Part shown: positions 7,037 through 16,593 of the stretch, in pieces
Layout of the letters: each line of letters starts with the position of its first letter
Numbering within the stretch: the first letter of the stretch is position 1
Origin: Xanthomonas arboricola pv. juglandis
GTDB lineage: Bacteria > Pseudomonadota > Gammaproteobacteria > Xanthomonadales > Xanthomonadaceae
DNA length: 64,000 bases
Direction of reading: 5' to 3'
NCBI RefSeq assembly: GCF_001013475.1
Contig: NZ_JZEF01000003.1
Location: 124,001-188,000, forward strand
The notes under the pieces: generated by a model
The model's database searches: none
Seen by the model: only the letters and a program-made list of their open reading frames with translations
What the model was told of the DNA's origin: nothing
Translations under genes and position numbers: made by a program

Positions 7037-8365
7037 TCAGGTGGGGGCGGCAAACACCGGGCGGGTCAGGTTTTCAGGGGCGCCATCGGTGCATACCACC
7101 TCGTCTTCGATACGGATGCCGCCGTAGGGTTTGAACTGCGCAACGCGTGCCCAGTCGACGCTGGCGGCGTGGCCGTTCTGCTTCACTTCGTCCAGCAACA
7201 TGTCGATGAAGTACACGCCCGGTTCGATGGTGACCACCATGCCCGCTTCCAGCACGCGGGTCAGGCGCAGATACGGGTGGCCGGCGGGGCGTTCGATGCG
7301 GCCGCCGCGGTCGCTGGCTGCAAAGCCTGCCACGTCGTGCACCTGCAGGCCGATCAGATGGCCCAGCCCGTGCGGGAAGAATGCGGCGCTGACGCCGGTG
7401 GCGAGCGCAGCTTCCGGCGACACGGTGAGGATGCCGAAGTCCTTGAGGATGCCCATCAGGGCCAGATGCGCATCCACGTGCAACTGCTTGTAATCCACGC
7501 CGCTGCGCACGCCCTGGCCCATGCGCACCTGTGCGGCATCCACCGCATCGATCAGGGCCTGGAATTCGCTGCCGGGGTCGGCGGCATAGGTGCGGGTGAT
7601 GTCGCTGGCATAGCCGTAGGCCGAAGCACCGGCATCGATCAGGAAGCTGCGCAGCGGCTGCGGCGGCTGCTGGCCGAGTTCGGTGTAGTGCAGCACCGCG
7701 CCGTGCTCGTTGAGCGCGATGATGTTGCCGTAGGGCAGTTCGTTGGCGTCCTGACCGACGGCGGCGCAGTAGGCCATATGGATGCCGAACTCGCTCTGGC
7801 CGGCGCGGAAGGCCGCTTCGGCGGCGCGATGGCCGCGCACTGCCAACTGCTGGGCGATGCGCAGCAACGCCAGTTCGTACGGCGTCTTGAACGCGCGCTG
7901 GTACTCCAGGTAATCGAGCACCGGCTGCGGATTGTTGGGCACATACGCACCGAGCGCGCTCTGCGCCTCGCCCAGGATGGCGCAACGGTCGATCTGCTTG
8001 GGCAGCAGCGCCAGGGCCTGGTCCGGGGTACGGATGATGTGGATGTCGCAGTGCTCCACCCACCAGCCGCTGGGCGCGTCGGGCACCACATGCCAGTAGT
8101 CGAACGGCTGGCAGAAGATCAGCGTCGGGCGCTTGCCAGGGGTGTAGACCAGCCAGCTGTTGGGCACCCGCGTCAGCGGCACCCAGGCCTTGAACTGCGG
8201 ATTGACCGCGTAGGGATAGTCGCGGTCGTCGAACACCTGGTAATGCAGGCTGCCGCTGGGCACCACCAGGTGGTCGAAGCCGCCGCGCTGCAGCGCCTCG
8301 TCGGCGCGCGCGGTCAGCGTGCGCAGGTGGTCGGAATACAGGTGGCTCAAGGACGGCTGGGGCAT
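7037..8365 (-). CDS. pepQ: Xaa-Pro dipeptidase (PepQ-like)
   Basis: A 442-residue M24 metallopeptidase predicted to split dipeptides ending in proline. Metal-site motifs are present: LIDAGASAYGYASDITRTYA with two Asp, FFPHGLGHLIGLQVHDVAGF with His, TIEPGVYFI with Glu, and IRIEDEVV with Glu. The N-terminal domain includes FDDRDYPYAVNPQFKAWVPL, typical of proteobacterial PepQ. The start at 8365 (MPQPSLSHLY) was chosen; an open extension upstream overlaps the PilZ gene and has no family features. Length matches PepQ (about 440). Cytosolic. It is convergent with the small ORF at 6655. Confidence 0.93.
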   Translation of the reverse strand: MPQPSLSHLYSDHLRTLTARADEALQRGGFDHLVVPSGSLHYQVFDDRDYPYAVNPQFKAWVPLTRVPNSWLVYTPGKRPTLIFCQPFDYWHVVPDAPSGWWVEHCDIHIIRTPDQALALLPKQIDRCAILGEAQSALGAYVPNNPQPVLDYLEYQRAFKTPYELALLRIAQQLAVRGHRAAEAAFRAGQSEFGIHMAYCAAVGQDANELPYGNIIALNEHGAVLHYTELGQQPPQPLRSFLIDAGASAYGYASDITRTYAADPGSEFQALIDAVDAAQVRMGQGVRSGVDYKQLHVDAHLALMGILKDFGILTVSPEAALATGVSAAFFPHGLGHLIGLQVHDVAGFAASDRGGRIERPAGHPYLRLTRVLEAGMVVTIEPGVYFIDMLLDEVKQNGHAASVDWARVAQFKPYGGIRIEDEVVCTDGAPENLTRPVFAAPT

Positions 8366-8430
8366 GCGGGGCTCGATCGGCAATGCAAAGACAGGTCGCG
8401 ATTTTGCCGTAATCGTGGTGATGCTGTCCT

Positions 8431-8778
8431 TCAGCCCAGCATGTGTTCTTCGGCGATCCAGGCGCGCAGGCGTTGGCGATGCGGCTCGGACATGGTCAGG
8501 AAGCGGAAGCCGGCCCAGGCTTGTCCGGGTGCGTGCGCGGCTTCGGTCCACAACAGATGCACGCCGACATCGATCTCGGTGGCACGGCCGATGCGCTCGG
8601 GCAGGCTGAAGCGCAATTGATACAGGGCGTCGTCATGCAGCGGAACCGAGGCCAGCAGCAGCATGCCGGTTTCCGAGACATTGCCGACCCGGCCGATCTG
8701 CGCCTCGCTGAGCATGTCGGTCACCGGTATCAGGTCGGACGGCTGGCGGCGCGGTGCGCGGCGGGTGTCCTGGATCAT
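8431..8778 (-). CDS. PilZ domain protein
   Basis: A 115-residue single-domain protein with c-di-GMP-binding PilZ features: an N-terminal arginine cluster (DTRRAPRRQP) corresponding to the RxxxR motif, and GNVSETGMLL corresponding to (D/N)xSxxG, then a beta-barrel ending in GFRFLTMSEPHRQRLRAWI. It probably acts as a c-di-GMP receptor in the cytoplasm. The start ATG overlaps the stop of the DUF1631 reading frame by four bases, so the PilZ protein and DUF1631 product are probably coexpressed. Confidence 0.85.
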   Translation of the reverse strand: MIQDTRRAPRRQPSDLIPVTDMLSEAQIGRVGNVSETGMLLLASVPLHDDALYQLRFSLPERIGRATEIDVGVHLLWTEAAHAPGQAWAGFRFLTMSEPHRQRLRAWIAEEHMLG

Positions 8779-10319
8779 GGATTGACCTCTGCAATGGGCG
8801 CCTGGCCGGCCAGGCTGCGCAGCGTGCGCACGGTGGCATGCCAGGCACGGTCGATCAGGCGCGATTTCTCTTCGACCAGCAGGCGCGCCTGGCCGCCGGC
8901 CATCAGCCGCGACAGGCCATCCAGCGAGTGCTCGGCGACCTTTTGCCCACGTTGATTGACGAACAGCGCGTTGCCGGTCATCGGGCTGTACCAGGACAGC
9001 CGTTGCCGACGCAGGTCGCCCTGCTGGTTGATCACGAACTCGAACCAGCTGCCGAACGGCAGGCTGCGCAGCTGCGTGTAGCAGGCCTCTTCGGCCGGCG
9101 AACGCGGGCCGGCGATGTCCTTGCGCGGTGTGCTGTCGCCCTGGTCGCCCAGCCGCGTGCGCGCCTTGAGCTTGGTGGCGAGCTCGGTGCGCGAGGTCAT
9201 CTCGTCCTCGCCGCCGGGCGTGGACAGGCGCCGCGCGATCGCCGCCGCTTCATCGTGGTGATAGCCGACCTGCAGCAGCGCGGTTTCGATCTCGGTGCCG
9301 AGAGCGATGTCGGCAGGTTGCCCCTTGCTGCGGCAGGTGACTTCGGCAATGCGCGCGGTCAGTGCCTGGCGCTCGTCCCATTCGGGCGATTGCTCGCCCT
9401 GGCGCAGCAGTGTCAGCGTCAGCACGTCCGACCATGCCTGACGCAGCAGCGCCTGCACGAAGCGCGGCGGAACGCTCTGCTCGCACAACTGCTCGATGCG
9501 CGCCTCGGCCTGCTGCTTGGCCGACTCCAGCCGCTCCTTGCCACGCGCCGCATCCACATGGCGGCGCTCGGCGAGGTCGGCCTTGCGCGCCAAGGCGCGC
9601 AGATGCGCCTGGATATCGGCGTTGGCCGCGGCGAACACGGCCTCGTCGCCTTGGTAGTCGTTGACGATCCGGTCCACCGCGCTGCCCAGCTTGTGCAGCA
9701 ACTGCGGGTCGACGTCGTCGTCGCCCAGCCAGACCGCGCCGGACTCGGCCACGGTGTTGAGCAATTCGCGCACCGGGTGCTGGTCGCGTACGAAGAAATG
9801 CGTATCGGCCAAGGCCGCGCGCACCACCGGCACCTGCAATTTGGCGAGCAGGGCCTGCGCCGGGGTCTGCTCGCGCACTTCGCGTTGCATCTGCGCGTAG
9901 AGCAGGCCGAGCAGATCGAAGGTGTCGGTGTCCTGCGGCGACAGCGCGGCGTCGGGGCCGTGTTGCGCCCGCAACAACGCCAGCAGCTGGCGCTGCACCG
10001 CATCGATGCCGCTGGGCTGCGCCGCCGCTGCTGCCTGTGCCGCCAGCGTGCCCTGCAGGCTGGCCAGTGCGTCGCTGACGGCGGCCTTGGGTACGGCCGA
10101 GGAGGCGAGCCGGAGAGATGCTTTTTCGGGTGTTGCCTGCGCGCTGGTCGCAGGCGCTGCGCCGTGATTTGCAGAACTTTGATTCGCCGCTGCGCCTGCG
10201 GTGCCGGCCGCCTGCGCCTGACGCGCCGACGACATCAGGCCGCCGAGCGCCTGCACTGCATCGCTCAGGGCGGGTGCTGCCTGCTCACCGTAGGTCGCCC
10301 CTGCCAGTGTCATCGGCAT
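8775..10319 (-). pseudogene. DUF1631 family protein, C-terminal part of a frameshifted gene
   Basis: The reading frame stays open up to 10433 but has no good start; the first internal ATG is at 10319 (MPMTLAG). The part shown gives about 514 residues of DUF1631-type sequence: HFFVRDQHPVRELLNTVAES, VDRIVNDYQGDE, and a C-terminal RLRSLPFGSWFEF-like region (LPFGSWFEFVINQQGDLRR) with RQRLSWYSPMTGNALFVNQR. The DUF1631 N-terminal half is in another frame just upstream (10285-11199), and the overlap region reads as continuous protein if one base near 10352 is skipped. It may be a real pseudogene, a sequencing error, or a second cistron. It overlaps the PilZ gene by four bases. Confidence 0.65.
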
Positions 10320-11199
10320 GGCGGGCGGATCCAGCAGGGCGCTCTGCCACGGTGTCGGTGCCGATTGCCCGCTCCAGCCAGTTGTAGGCCGCCCGTTGCG
10401 CGGCGGCAGCGCGCGCGCTGGCGGCCGCAGCATCCTTCGGTGCGGTGGCTGCTGCAGGCGGTGCGCGCCGCGTCTGCACCTGGGTGGGCTTGACCAGGTA
10501 CGGGTGATAGATCAGCCCCGGCAGGATGCCTTCCTGCGCGAGCGTGCCGTTGGCGCGCTCGTACAGATCGTTCAAACGCTCGATGACCTGATGCTCGAAC
10601 ACGCGGTACAGCGTCAGCTGCCCGTCCAGGCTCAGTCCCAGCGTTTCGCCGCACTGGCGCAGCACGCGGCACAGGGCGTACGGGCCCAGCGGCACTGCCT
10701 CCAGTTCGAACTCGGCCACCGCGCCGATCACCGCCACCCGCTGCGCCAGCAATTGCAGCGCATCGGCGCGGCGGGAGGTCTCGCGGCGCGCAATCTCGCT
10801 GAGCACGATATCGCGATCGATATCGGTGTCCTCCACCAGGGTGAGCATCTGCGGATGCGCCGATACATCGGCTATTGGCATCAGCGACGGGCGATCGCGC
10901 AGCGTGGCCAAGTCCTGCGCCAGCTGCTGCAGGAACGCCTGCGGAAACCGATCGATGTGGTCGCGCAGGCCGCGCGTCTGCGCATAGGTTTCGGCCTGGA
11001 TCTGGCTGTTGCGTGCATGCTCGGCCTGATGCAGCAGCTCGCGTTCCAGCTCGACGATGGTCAGCCGCAGCGGCCCGCTGAGCGCCTGCACGCAGTGCGC
11101 GTGCAGCGCGGCGAGCAGGCGCCGCCCGCGCGCGGAAACCGGCGCATCGGCGATCGGGCCGCTGAGCGTGTGCTGCAGGGAGGAGGCGGGAGTGGACAT
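10285..11199 (-). pseudogene. DUF1631 family protein, N-terminal part of a frameshifted gene
   Basis: A 304-residue frame from ATG 11199 (MSTPASSLQH). Sequence is typical of the DUF1631 N-terminal half: ELERELLHQAEHARNSQIQ, LTLVEDTDIDRDIVLSEIA, YALCRVLRQCGETLGLSL and YRVFEHQVIERLNDLYERAN. It ends in a short unrelated tail (after GTDTVA) where the frame diverges from the family, while the overlapping frame continues as QSALLDPPAMPMTLAG. DUF1631 proteins are usually one chain of roughly 700-800 residues, so the two parts most likely come from one gene. Function unknown; the PilZ neighbour suggests a link to c-di-GMP signalling. Confidence 0.65.
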
Positions 11200-11421
11200 C
11201 CGGGGGAGGCGGGCTCGGTGCGAGGCGTGAGCTATGTAGCATGTTTTTCCGCCGGGCAGCGACCGCGCGGGCGCATGACGCGGCTTGCCCGCTACGGTCG
11301 TTACCCTCATACGAGGGCGCGTGTGACGCAAAATCGCTGGATCTGCGCGCCAGTGCTGTCGCGTGCGCTGTCGATCACGCCGTGGCGTGCTGTTTGCTGT
11401 GCCGCCGCGAGATCGCCGTGA

Positions 11422-12579
11422 TCAGCCCAGAAACAGCTCGACCACGTCATTGGTGAAGCGGCGGCCCAGCTCGGTCGGCACCACGCGTCCGTGCTGCGCG
11501 GTCATCCAGCCTTGCGCAATCGCGCGCGCCACGGGCAACTCGATGACCGAGGCGGCCAGGCCGGTGGAGACTTCAAAGTCGCGCAGGGCGAAGCCCTCGT
11601 GCAGGCGCAGCAGGTTGAGCATGTATTCGAACGGCAGCCGCTCGCGCGGCACGATCTCGTCGCCGCCGATCGACGCCGCGCTGCCAGCGCTGGCCAGGTA
11701 ACTCTGCGGGTGCTTGTGCTTCCAGCGTCGCAGCACATGCTGTTCGGCGCCGGAACTGATCTTGCCGTGCGCTCCGGCGCCAATGCCCAGGTAATCGCCG
11801 AAGCGCCAGTAATTGAGGTTGTGCGCGCATTGCCGCCCGGGCCTGGCGTAGGCGCTCACTTCGTACTGCGCGTAGCCGGCCTCGGCCAGCAGGCGCTGGC
11901 AATGTTCCTGCATGTCCCAGGCCGCATCGTCGTCGGGAATGCCCCTGGGCGGCCGCGCGAAGAACACCGTGTTCGGCTCCAGCGTGAGCTGGTAATGCGA
12001 CATGTGGGTGGGCTGCAGCGCGAAGGCGCGTTCGAGATCGCGTTCGGCCTGTGCCAGGGTCTGCTCGGGCAGCGCGTACATCAGGTCGATATTGAAATTG
12101 TCGTAGCCGGCATCCTGCGCCAGCTTGATCGCATGCTCGGCCTCGGCACTGTCGTGGATGCGACCCAGCCGTTGCAGCGCCACATCGTCGAAGGTCTGCA
12201 CGCCGAAGCTCAGGCGGTTCACCCCGGCGGCGCGATAGCCGTCGAAGCGGCCATGTTCGGCGGTGCCTGGATTGGTTTCCAGGGTGATCTCCAGATTCGG
12301 TGCAAAGCGCAGCCGGGCGGCCGCCGCCTGCAGAAACCGGTCGATCGCCTGTGGCGGAAACAGGCTCGGCGTGCCGCCGCCGAAGAACACCGAATGCACC
12401 ACGCGCCCCCACACCAGCGGCAGGTCCGCATCCAGGTCGCGGATCAACGCATCCACGTAGTCCTCGAACGGCAGCACGCCCTTGGCCGCATGCGAGTTGA
12501 AATCGCAGTACGGGCATTTGCGCACGCACCAGGGCAGGTGCACGTAAAGCGACAGCGGCGGTGGAATCAGGTCGGGCAC
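11422..12579 (-). CDS. hemW: Radical SAM protein HemW (heme chaperone, HemN-like)
   Basis: A 385-residue radical SAM protein of the HemW/YggW type, long annotated as oxygen-independent coproporphyrinogen oxidase but thought to act in heme trafficking. The cluster motif CVRKCPYC gives CxxxCxxC near residue 18. It lacks the extra N-terminal Cys residues expected for true HemN. Other motifs: FGGGTPSLFPP, ITLETNPGT, NRLSFGVQTF and NLNYWRFGDYLGIGAGAH. The best start is GTG at 12579 (VPDLIPPPLSLYVHLPWC), 16 bp after the rdgB stop. It follows rdgB on the same strand, as in many gammaproteobacteria. Confidence 0.92.
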   Translation of the reverse strand: MPDLIPPPLSLYVHLPWCVRKCPYCDFNSHAAKGVLPFEDYVDALIRDLDADLPLVWGRVVHSVFFGGGTPSLFPPQAIDRFLQAAAARLRFAPNLEITLETNPGTAEHGRFDGYRAAGVNRLSFGVQTFDDVALQRLGRIHDSAEAEHAIKLAQDAGYDNFNIDLMYALPEQTLAQAERDLERAFALQPTHMSHYQLTLEPNTVFFARPPRGIPDDDAAWDMQEHCQRLLAEAGYAQYEVSAYARPGRQCAHNLNYWRFGDYLGIGAGAHGKISSGAEQHVLRRWKHKHPQSYLASAGSAASIGGDEIVPRERLPFEYMLNLLRLHEGFALRDFEVSTGLAASVIELPVARAIAQGWMTAQHGRVVPTELGRRFTNDVVELFLG

Positions 12580-12595
12580 TGCGTCAGGCCATGGT

Positions 12596-13195
12596 TCACA
12601 GCGACAGGGCGTGCAGCTTGTGCTGCAGCGTGGCCAGCGCCACCGCACGGTGGCTCAGCCGGTTCTTCAACGCGGTATCCATCTCCGCAGCGGTCAGACC
12701 ATGCACCGGATCCAGGAACACCGGGTTGTAGCCGAAGCCGCCCGTGCCGCGCGGTTCGGTGGTGATCACCCCTTCCCAGCTGCCTTCGGCGATCAGCGGT
12801 TGCGGATCTTCCGGGTGACGCAGCAGCACGATCACCGCGTAAAACCGCGCGCTGCGGCGTTCGGCCGGCACGGCGCGCATGGCGTCGAGCAGCTTGGCGT
12901 TGTTGGCCTGCGCATCGGTCGGGCTGCCTGCATAGCGGGCGCTATACAGGCCGGGTGCGCCGCCGAGCGCATCGACGATCAGGCCGGAGTCGTCGGCCAG
13001 TGCCGGCAGGCCGGTGACCGCGCTGGCATGGCGTGCCTTGATCAAGGCGTTCTCGACGAAGGTCAGGCCGGTTTCCGGCACATCGTCCACGCCGAGCTCG
13101 CCTTGCGCCACGATGCGCAGCGGCAGGTCGGCGAGCATGGCGCGCAGTTCTTCCAGCTTGCCGGCGTTGCCGCTGGCCAGGACCAGTTGTTTCAT
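12596..13195 (-). CDS. rdgB: XTP/dITP pyrophosphatase
   Basis: A 199-residue nucleotide house-cleaning enzyme (Ham1/RdgB) that hydrolyses non-canonical purine triphosphates such as XTP and dITP to monophosphates. Motifs: [16 protein letters not shown] near the start, [40 protein letters not shown] with the catalytic Asp, and [11 protein letters not shown] followed by [11 protein letters not shown]. Start ATG 13195 overlaps the stop of the VOC gene (ATGA). Chain rph-VOC-rdgB-hemW is contiguous on the minus strand and probably one operon; rph-rdgB-hemW is a common grouping. Confidence 0.95.
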   Translation of the reverse strand: MKQLVLASGNAGKLEELRAMLADLPLRIVAQGELGVDDVPETGLTFVENALIKARHASAVTGLPALADDSGLIVDALGGAPGLYSARYAGSPTDAQANNAKLLDAMRAVPAERRSARFYAVIVLLRHPEDPQPLIAEGSWEGVITTEPRGTGGFGYNPVFLDPVHGLTAAEMDTALKNRLSHRAVALATLQHKLHALSL

Positions 13196-13584
13196 TGCTT
13201 GGGCTCCAGCAGGTCCCACTTGGTGCCGTACAGATCGCGGAACACCACGACCGTGCCGTACGGTTCCTCGCGCGGGGTTTCCAGGAATTCCACCCCGAAC
13301 GCCTGCATCGCCGCGTGGTCGCGCCAGAAGTCGTCGGTGTAGAGAAAATGATCCACCCGCCCACCGGTCTGGTCGCCGATGCGTGCGCGCTGGGCGGCGT
13401 CGGCCGGCTGCGCGAGCAGCAAGCCGGCGTCCTGCGCGCTGCCCGGGCCGATCACCACCCAGCGCTTGCCGTCGCCAAGTGCGCGATCCTCCAGCACCTG
13501 GAAGCCCAGCGCGCCGGTGTACCAGGCGATCGCCGCGTCGTAATCGGCGACCAGCAGGGTGGTCAGGGCGATGCGCCGGCTCAT
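13192..13584 (-). CDS. VOC (glyoxalase/bleomycin resistance fold) family protein
   Basis: A 130-residue protein of one vicinal-oxygen-chelate unit. It starts with [20 protein letters not shown], the usual first beta-alpha unit, followed by [20 protein letters not shown] and ending [14 protein letters not shown], the typical C-terminal metal-ligand region with Asp/Glu. Substrate cannot be told from sequence. It overlaps rph upstream and rdgB downstream by four bases each, so it is translationally coupled within this operon, an unusual insertion between rph and rdgB compared with enteric bacteria. Confidence 0.88.
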   Translation of the reverse strand: MSRRIALTTLLVADYDAAIAWYTGALGFQVLEDRALGDGKRWVVIGPGSAQDAGLLLAQPADAAQRARIGDQTGGRVDHFLYTDDFWRDHAAMQAFGVEFLETPREEPYGTVVVFRDLYGTKWDLLEPKQ

Positions 13585-14306
13585 CCGGCCAGTGCAGCGC
13601 GTTGCAGGGCGAACAGTTCGCTCATGCCTCGTTCGGCGAGTGCGAGCAATGCGTTGAGTTCGTCGCGGCGGAAGGCGTGGCCTTCGGCGGTGCCCTGCAG
13701 CTCGATGAAGCCGCCGCCGTCATTCATCACCACATTCATGTCGGTGTCGCAGTCGCTGTCTTCGGGGTAGTCCAGATCCAGCACCGGCTCGCCGCGATAG
13801 ATGCCCACCGACACCGCAGCCACGGCGCCGATCAGCGGGTGCTTCTTGATGTCGCCACGCTTGAGCAGCAGGTTCACCGCATCGGCCAGCGCCACGTAGG
13901 CGCCGGTGATCGCGGCGGTGCGGGTGCCGCCATCGGCCTGCAGCACGTCGCAGTCCAGGGTGATGGTGCGTTCGCCCAGGGCATTGCGATCCACGCAGGC
14001 GCGCAGTGCGCGGCCGATCAGGCGCTGGATTTCCAGCGTGCGTCCGCCCTGCTTGCCGCGTGCGGCCTCGCGATCGGAACGGGTGTGGGTGGAGCGCGGC
14101 AGCATGCCGTATTCGGCGGTCACCCAGCCTTCGCCTTTGCCGCGCAGGAATCCGGGGACGCGGTTTTCCACGCTGGCGGTGCACAGCACGCGGGTGTCGC
14201 CGAAGCTGACCAGCACCGAGCCTTCGGCGTGACGGGTGAAGGCGCGTTCGATGCGCACCGGGCGCAGCTGGTCGGCCGTGCGGCCGCTGGGACGGGAAAA
14301 GGTCAT
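13581..14306 (-). CDS. rph: Ribonuclease PH
   Basis: A 241-residue phosphorolytic 3'-5' exoribonuclease that trims tRNA precursors. Family motifs: [20 protein letters not shown] near the N-terminus, [38 protein letters not shown] with the phosphate-binding Arg and Ser/Thr, [11 protein letters not shown], and [19 protein letters not shown], then [17 protein letters not shown]. The start at 14306 (MTFSRPSGR) gives the standard length; an antisense-looking extension of the same frame through the opposing yicC gene is not real. It is divergent from yicC, the same rph/yicC pairing as in E. coli. Confidence 0.97.
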   Translation of the reverse strand: MTFSRPSGRTADQLRPVRIERAFTRHAEGSVLVSFGDTRVLCTASVENRVPGFLRGKGEGWVTAEYGMLPRSTHTRSDREAARGKQGGRTLEIQRLIGRALRACVDRNALGERTITLDCDVLQADGGTRTAAITGAYVALADAVNLLLKRGDIKKHPLIGAVAAVSVGIYRGEPVLDLDYPEDSDCDTDMNVVMNDGGGFIELQGTAEGHAFRRDELNALLALAERGMSELFALQRAALAG

Positions 14307-14415
14307 GCGATGAGTCCGGAAGTCGGGAGGTGGGTCTGGGTCGGCGCGTGGCGGGGCGGTCAGCCAGCGCGGGCCGCTAGGGTACCATTCGCGCTTTGAA
14401 GGCACGGGACTGACG

Positions 14416-15276
14416 ATGATTCGAAGCATGACCGCGTTTGCTGGTGGCGAACGCATCACGCCCTGGGGCACGCTCGGCTGCGAGCTGCGCTCGGTCAACC
14501 ATCGGTTTCTGGAAGTGGGCGTGCGCCTGCCCGAAGAACTGCGTGCGCTGGAGCCGCTGCTGCGCGAGCGGGTGGCGGCGAAAAACAGCCGCGGCAAGCT
14601 GGATCTGGCGCTGCGCCTGCGTGCGCCGGACAACGCGCAGACCCTGGCCGTGAACGAATCGCTGCTGCAGGAACTGGGCGTACTGGCCACGCGCCTTGAC
14701 GGCATGTTCCCCAAGCTGCAGGTCGGCTTCACCGATCTGCTGCAGCTGCCCGGCGTGCTGCAGGTGCAGGACGTGGACGCACCTGCATTGCAGGCGCAGG
14801 CCCTGGCATTGCTGGACGAGGTGGTGGACAGTTTCGTCGCCGCGCGCGAGCGCGAAGGCGGCAAGCTGGCCGATGCGATCAGCGAGCGGGTCGATGCGAT
14901 CGAACGCATTGCCGCCGAGGTGCGCACGCTGATTCCCGTCATCCGCGAAGGGCAGCGTGCCAAGCTGGCCGCCCGTCTGGCCGATCTGCCGCATCCGGTG
15001 GACCCGGGTCGCGCCGAACAGGAACTGGTGCTGTGGCTGCAGAAGCTGGACGTGGACGAAGAGCTCGACCGCCTGTCCAGCCACATCGCCGAGATCCGCC
15101 GCGTGCTCAGGCAGCGCGAGCCGGTCGGCCGCCGCCTGGACTTCCTGCTGCAGGAATTCAACCGCGAAGCCAATACGCTCGGCTCCAAGTCGGTGGACAG
15201 CCGCACCTCCAACGCCGCGGTGGATCTGAAGGTGCTGATCGACCAGATCCGCGAGCAGGTGCAGAACATCGAATAG
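14416..15276 (+). CDS. yicC: YicC family protein (YicC-like endoribonuclease family)
   Basis: A 286-residue cytosolic protein of the YicC/YloC family, whose members have been linked to RNA turnover and endoribonuclease activity. Motifs: the N-terminal MTAFAGGE (canonical MTAFAR-like), [20 protein letters not shown], and C-terminal [36 protein letters not shown] and [18 protein letters not shown], the last being the family hallmark. Length matches (about 287). Divergent from rph with a 109-bp promoter region; gmk follows after a repeat-bearing gap, as rph/yicC-gmk in related genomes. Confidence 0.94.
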   Translation: MIRSMTAFAGGERITPWGTLGCELRSVNHRFLEVGVRLPEELRALEPLLRERVAAKNSRGKLDLALRLRAPDNAQTLAVNESLLQELGVLATRLDGMFPKLQVGFTDLLQLPGVLQVQDVDAPALQAQALALLDEVVDSFVAAREREGGKLADAISERVDAIERIAAEVRTLIPVIREGQRAKLAARLADLPHPVDPGRAEQELVLWLQKLDVDEELDRLSSHIAEIRRVLRQREPVGRRLDFLLQEFNREANTLGSKSVDSRTSNAAVDLKVLIDQIREQVQNIE

Positions 15277-15278
15277 CC

Positions 15279-15420
15279 GGGAGTGGTGATTGGGCATTCG
15301 GGATTGGTCGGCGGCCATCCCGGGTTTCAGCGGGGCGCGGCCAATACCGGTAGCATATCGACCCCGGTGGTACCGGTCCGCAGCCCGTTCGCGAATCCCG
15401 ACTCCCCAAGCCCGAATCCC
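15279..15420. repeat. Intergenic GGGATTC-type array (copy B)
   Basis: Between yicC and gmk: direct units such as GGGCATTCGGGATTGG at 15291-15306, then near the gmk start the complementary units GCGAATCCCGACTCCCC and CCCGAATCCC. The arms are separated by about 80 bp and could base-pair. Less perfect than copies A and C-E. Confidence 0.65.
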
Positions 15421-15427
15421 TGACCCT

Positions 15428-16039
15428 ATGCGCGGCACCCTCTATATCGTTGCGGCCCCTTCCGGTGCCGGCAAGAGCAGCATCGTCAACGCCACCCTGG
15501 CGCGTGATCCCAAGATCGCCTTGTCGATCTCGTTCACCTCGCGCGCGCCGCGGCCGGGCGAACGGCATGCCGAGCACTACCATTTCGTCTCCGCCGATGA
15601 GTTCCAGGGCATGATCGAAGCCGGTGACTTCTTCGAATACGCGCTGGTGCATGGCGACTGGAAGGGCACCGCGCGGCAGTCGGTGGAGCCGCAGCTGGCC
15701 GCCGGTCACGACGTGCTGCTGGAGATCGACTGGCAGGGCGCGCGCCAGGTGCGCCAGAAGGTGCCCGACGCGGTCAGCGTGTTCATCCTGCCGCCGTCGC
15801 GCCAGGCGCTCGACGAGCGCATGCGCAAGCGCGGCCAGGACAGCGAGGACGTGATGGCGCAGCGTCTGGCTGCCGCCCGCGAAGAGATGCTGCATTTCGA
15901 GGAGTTCGATTACGTCATCATCAACGAGACCTTCGACACCGCTGTCTCGGAGATGTGCGCGATCTTCACCGCCAGCCGGCTGCGCCGGCAGGCGCAACAG
16001 CAGCGGCATGCGGAGTTGATCCGGGCCTTGCTGGACTGA
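15428..16039 (+). CDS. gmk: Guanylate kinase
   Basis: A 203-residue cytosolic enzyme that phosphorylates GMP to GDP with ATP. The P-loop APSGAGKSS is at residues 10-18, followed by [12 protein letters not shown] (GMP-binding Ser/Arg), [23 protein letters not shown], and [15 protein letters not shown]. Length fits the family. The start at 15428 ([10 protein letters not shown]) excludes an N-terminal extension derived from the repeat array. Gene order gmk-rpoZ-spoT is conserved in gammaproteobacteria. Confidence 0.97.
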   Translation: MRGTLYIVAAPSGAGKSSIVNATLARDPKIALSISFTSRAPRPGERHAEHYHFVSADEFQGMIEAGDFFEYALVHGDWKGTARQSVEPQLAAGHDVLLEIDWQGARQVRQKVPDAVSVFILPPSRQALDERMRKRGQDSEDVMAQRLAAAREEMLHFEEFDYVIINETFDTAVSEMCAIFTASRLRRQAQQQRHAELIRALLD

Positions 16040-16166
16040 GCGGCTCAAACCCCTGATTCCAAAGGAAACTGAACAGGCCCAGGTTGCCGTGACGGCGGCC
16101 CGGGCGTACACTCCGCCCCCTTTCCCTCATTCGATGCGCGGCCGTTGCTGGTCGCCGGGAGCCCGC

Positions 16167-16466
16167 ATGGCCCGCATTACCGTAGAAGATTGCCTGGAAG
16201 TCGTGAACAACCGTTTCGAGCTGGTCATGATGGCGTCCAAGCGCGCCCGTCAGCTCGCCAACGGCGTGCAGCCGTTGATCGAAAATGCCGACGCCAGCGA
16301 CAAGCCCACCGTGATGGCACTGCGCGAGATCGCCGCACGCCGGATCGACAACGCGCTGATCGACGAAGTCGAGAAGGCCGAGCGCGAGCGCGCCGAACGC
16401 GAGGCGCTGGAATGGGCCGCTGCCGAAGTCGTTGCCGACGAAGACATGTCCAAGAACGACGATTGA
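16167..16466 (+). CDS. rpoZ: DNA-directed RNA polymerase omega subunit
   Basis: A 99-residue protein that assists assembly of RNA polymerase and takes part in the ppGpp binding site. It begins [19 protein letters not shown], then MASKRARQL and [12 protein letters not shown], all conserved in omega. The start ATG at 16167 is chosen from the MARITVED signature. It ends with an acidic Lys-Asn-Asp-Asp tail. A strong terminator follows 26 bp after the stop, separating it from spoT, although a spoT transcript could still read through. Confidence 0.97.
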   Translation: MARITVEDCLEVVNNRFELVMMASKRARQLANGVQPLIENADASDKPTVMALREIAARRIDNALIDEVEKAERERAEREALEWAAAEVVADEDMSKNDD

Positions 16467-16492
16467 TTGTTCGCATCGCTGCGATCGATCTG

Positions 16493-16523
16493 AACAGCCC
16501 GCCATGTGCGGGCTGTTTTCGTT
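16493..16523 (+). terminator. Rho-independent terminator after rpoZ
   Basis: Ten-bp perfect stem AACAGCCCGC / GCGGGCTGTT with a five-base loop, followed by TTTTCGTTT. It falls between rpoZ and spoT. Confidence 0.85.
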
Positions 16524-16593
16524 TCGGGCCCGCGTTGTCGCCTGCAGTGTGCAAACGTTTGCCGTGACTGCGTTGCTGGCATAGTCTTCCGGC

